Assembly: GCA_036362985.1 (NCBI GenBank)
Contig: JAYGXS010000010.1
Location: 6,688,078 to 6,752,077 of the forward strand
Direction: 5' to 3'
DNA length: 64,000 nucleotides
Source: Ligula intestinalis
Taxonomy: Eukaryota; Platyhelminthes; Cestoda; Diphyllobothriidea; Diphyllobothriidae
Within the stretch, counting starts at the first letter, position 1. Every line of letters starts with the position of its first letter. The position numbers were made by a program, and so were the translations under genes. The notes beneath the pieces were generated by a model. The model saw only the letters and a list, made by a program, of their open reading frames with translations, did no database searches and was not told the DNA's origin. This document shows positions 62,470 through 64,000 of this stretch, piece after piece.

Positions 62470-63220
62470 GTGTTTCTTGTCTTTCCAAATAACACGAACC
62501 ATTAGCGGTCATTGGAACAAGAGGTTTATTGTCCTGACGTTTCCTATTCCCCCGCGAATCCTTCATCATAGGTAATCGTACAAAATTCTGAGACGTGCGC
62601 GGATTGCCCGGTATTTATAGTTCGTAGCGGTCGCCTGCATGCGTACTATAATTGTTAGTTCTTGTAGCCACCGCTTGAGGTCTTAATTGGTCCGATGATG
62701 GCTCATTGCTTGTCACGGTGTTCTTGTCCGCGTCGGATGCGGGTTTGATAATTACGCGACGATTATACCCGCTATTGTCAGAGTTGCTGCTGTGTCCAGC
62801 CCTTCCCACGTGACTGATTCTCTTGCTCAGGAAATTTCTCAGTACACCGTATGGGAACGCGAAGTCGCTGCGCTTGTTGATGGACTGGGGGCCTGAGTAC
62901 TATGACTCCAGCAGCTGGTGTGGTTGTCACCTCGTCCAAGGATTTCGGACTCGCCAAACTTGAAAATATGGCCAGATCTCGCTGAGTGAGCTGCAACCTG
63001 GGAGTTAGCGTCGTTCTTCCTCACCGCCGCTGCATGCTCGGTCATTCACGTCCGGAGTAATCTCCCGGTTTCTCCGACGTAGTTGCTTTGTCCAAAACTG
63101 CACCAGATTTGATAAACGACTCCAGCCATTTCCTACCGTGGAAGTGGGCACTTCGGCCTCATGAGCCGGCGCCTGATGGTTGCTTCTGGCCTGTGTGCAA
63201 CTCAAACTCCACCATTTGGC
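62470..63220 (-). mobile_element. Penelope-like element 2: GIY-YIG endonuclease end
   Basis: Minus strand: HTGQKQPSGAG-type frame shifted against ARSNHQAPAHEAE, then GVVYQIWCSFGQSNYVGETG RLLRT (intact GIY-YIG core), MTEHAAAVRKNDANSQVAAH, SGHIFKFGESEILGRGDN and, after a shift, FLSKRISHVGRAGHSSNSDN. Same family as 33560-34440 (which has NYVGETGRLLRTRMAEHAG) and the same 3' end (CCTGACGTTT...TCATAGGTAAT). RT is missing. Frames are broken downstream of the nuclease core. Confidence 0.85.
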
Positions 63221-63409
63221 TATATATGCCAGTTTGATCGCAGATTTTGATGATGTCCACTGTGTGCCTCAGCATGCTGATGAAAATCGTGGTGACTTAC
63301 GCACGGACTTTCGTTGCATCTCGCTCTGAGCCGACTCAATAAGACCAAGAGAGGAGAGAGTGGTCACAAATAGCTAACACGGCCAGAGACGCCCCTACGC
63401 CTGCCACCA

Positions 63410-63600
63410 CACCTAGCTCTGAGTGGGAGGGCCATAGAGGCGTTAGTGGGAAGGAGTCATTGCAGCCTGGCCTTCAGTCCGCCTCCAGTCCTTCGATACA
63501 AACACACACTGGACTGACCACGCTGTCTGAGTTATCTCGACAGTTGGCAACATCCTAAAGCATTTTGTTTAGCGCGTCAGATTTTTCATAGGGCGAAAAG
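63410..63600 (-). repeat. Repeat R1, partial, diverged
   Basis: CAGTCCGCC, AAACACACACTGGACTGACC, GCTGTCTGAGTTA and AGTTGGCAACATCCTAA match the block CACACTGGACTGACTGCGGT...GCTGGCGACCCTCTAA at 47740-47800. Confidence 0.6.
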
Positions 63601-64000
63601 TACACTCGTTTCACATTCCCTGTCCCCAGCCCCCATCTGAGTCGGTCGGTGCTCGTCTGCGCCTACCATGCTACATGACCTGGTCCGAGAGATCACCATC
63701 ATCACACCAAGTATACTTTAGCGGATCAGTGTTCAAACCGCATCAGAGCTGCCGGAAGAAGAACAATTGGTGCTGTTCTGAGACTAGATTTCTAGGGAAG
63801 TAGCCTTAGAAAGTCTCCATAGGGAACCGTTCCTTATGACAGCTGCCAAACCCCGCTGAATAGGAAGGAAAATCCTGCATATATATTTTTCTACCTTGCT
63901 TGAAAGACATGGTATCATAAGTCCTAAACCTTGTCTGTATTTGACGCCTTTTCAATCGTTTGTGAAATAAAAATATCTGCATGATAAACAGTGCATTCTC
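63601..64000. other. No feature recognised
   Basis: No coding or repeat signal recognised. Confidence 0.35.

Overview
This is eukaryotic DNA, most probably from a parasitic flatworm and plausibly a diphyllobothriidean tapeworm. Long coding frames are almost absent, real exons are short islands with GT..AG borders, and the DNA is full of decayed LINEs, Penelope-like elements, a cut-and-paste transposase, inverted-repeat elements, microsatellites and TTAGGG-like runs. There are no operons or bacterial signals. The species call is inference from the style of the repeats, not from a marker gene. A run of ten N (55721-55730) marks an assembly gap.

Two host genes can be supported. (1) On the minus strand, 3177-3306 is one 130-nt exon of a JNK-type MAP kinase (VAIKK lysine loop and start of the C-helix); no other exon of that gene was recognised. 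(2) On the plus strand, seven exons between 20848/20854 and 49148 join with fully compatible phases (0-1-1-0-2-1) into one frame of about 871 residues. It encodes a coiled-coil protein ending in a single C-terminal membrane segment, with the architecture and tail of a golgin, best matched to golgin-84 (GOLGA5) and alternatively CASP. A further 5' exon is likely. Its introns hold much of the repeat content: an RTE-like LINE, tandem repeats, a candidate solo LTR and a Penelope-like tail in intron 3; jockey-like LINEs, another Penelope-like element and a MITE in intron 4.

Layout. 1-5.0 kb: RTE-like LINE pieces around the JNK exon. 7.2-13.1 kb: two CR1-like LINEs head to tail on the minus strand, the first nearly full length with ORF1, endonuclease and RT. 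13.1-17.3 kb: tRNA-like sequence, small tandem repeats, two unassigned open frames. 17.3-20.25 kb: minus-strand DNA transposon (tnp2-like transposase plus a DUF4806-like ORF). 20.85-49.15 kb: the golgin-like gene. 49.6-53 kb: 87-bp tandem repeat, Ty3/gypsy RT relic, ~100-bp minisatellite. 53.6-55.1 kb: tRNA-derived repeats, including a 121-bp fold-back carrying a tRNA T-arm at its tip. 55.7-58.9 kb: three copies of a dispersed repeat. 59.1-59.6 kb: element with 25-bp perfect terminal inverted repeats enclosing telomere-like DNA. 60.3-61.3 kb: 997-bp near-complete palindrome with TA/CAGT ends. 62.5-63.6 kb: Penelope-like tail and a SINE-like repeat.

No operon-like or multi-gene functional system is visible. 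The most informative structures are the reconstructed golgin-like gene, a Tc1/mariner-type MITE whose removal restores the frame of the Penelope-like element it interrupts, and the tRNA-derived fold-back.
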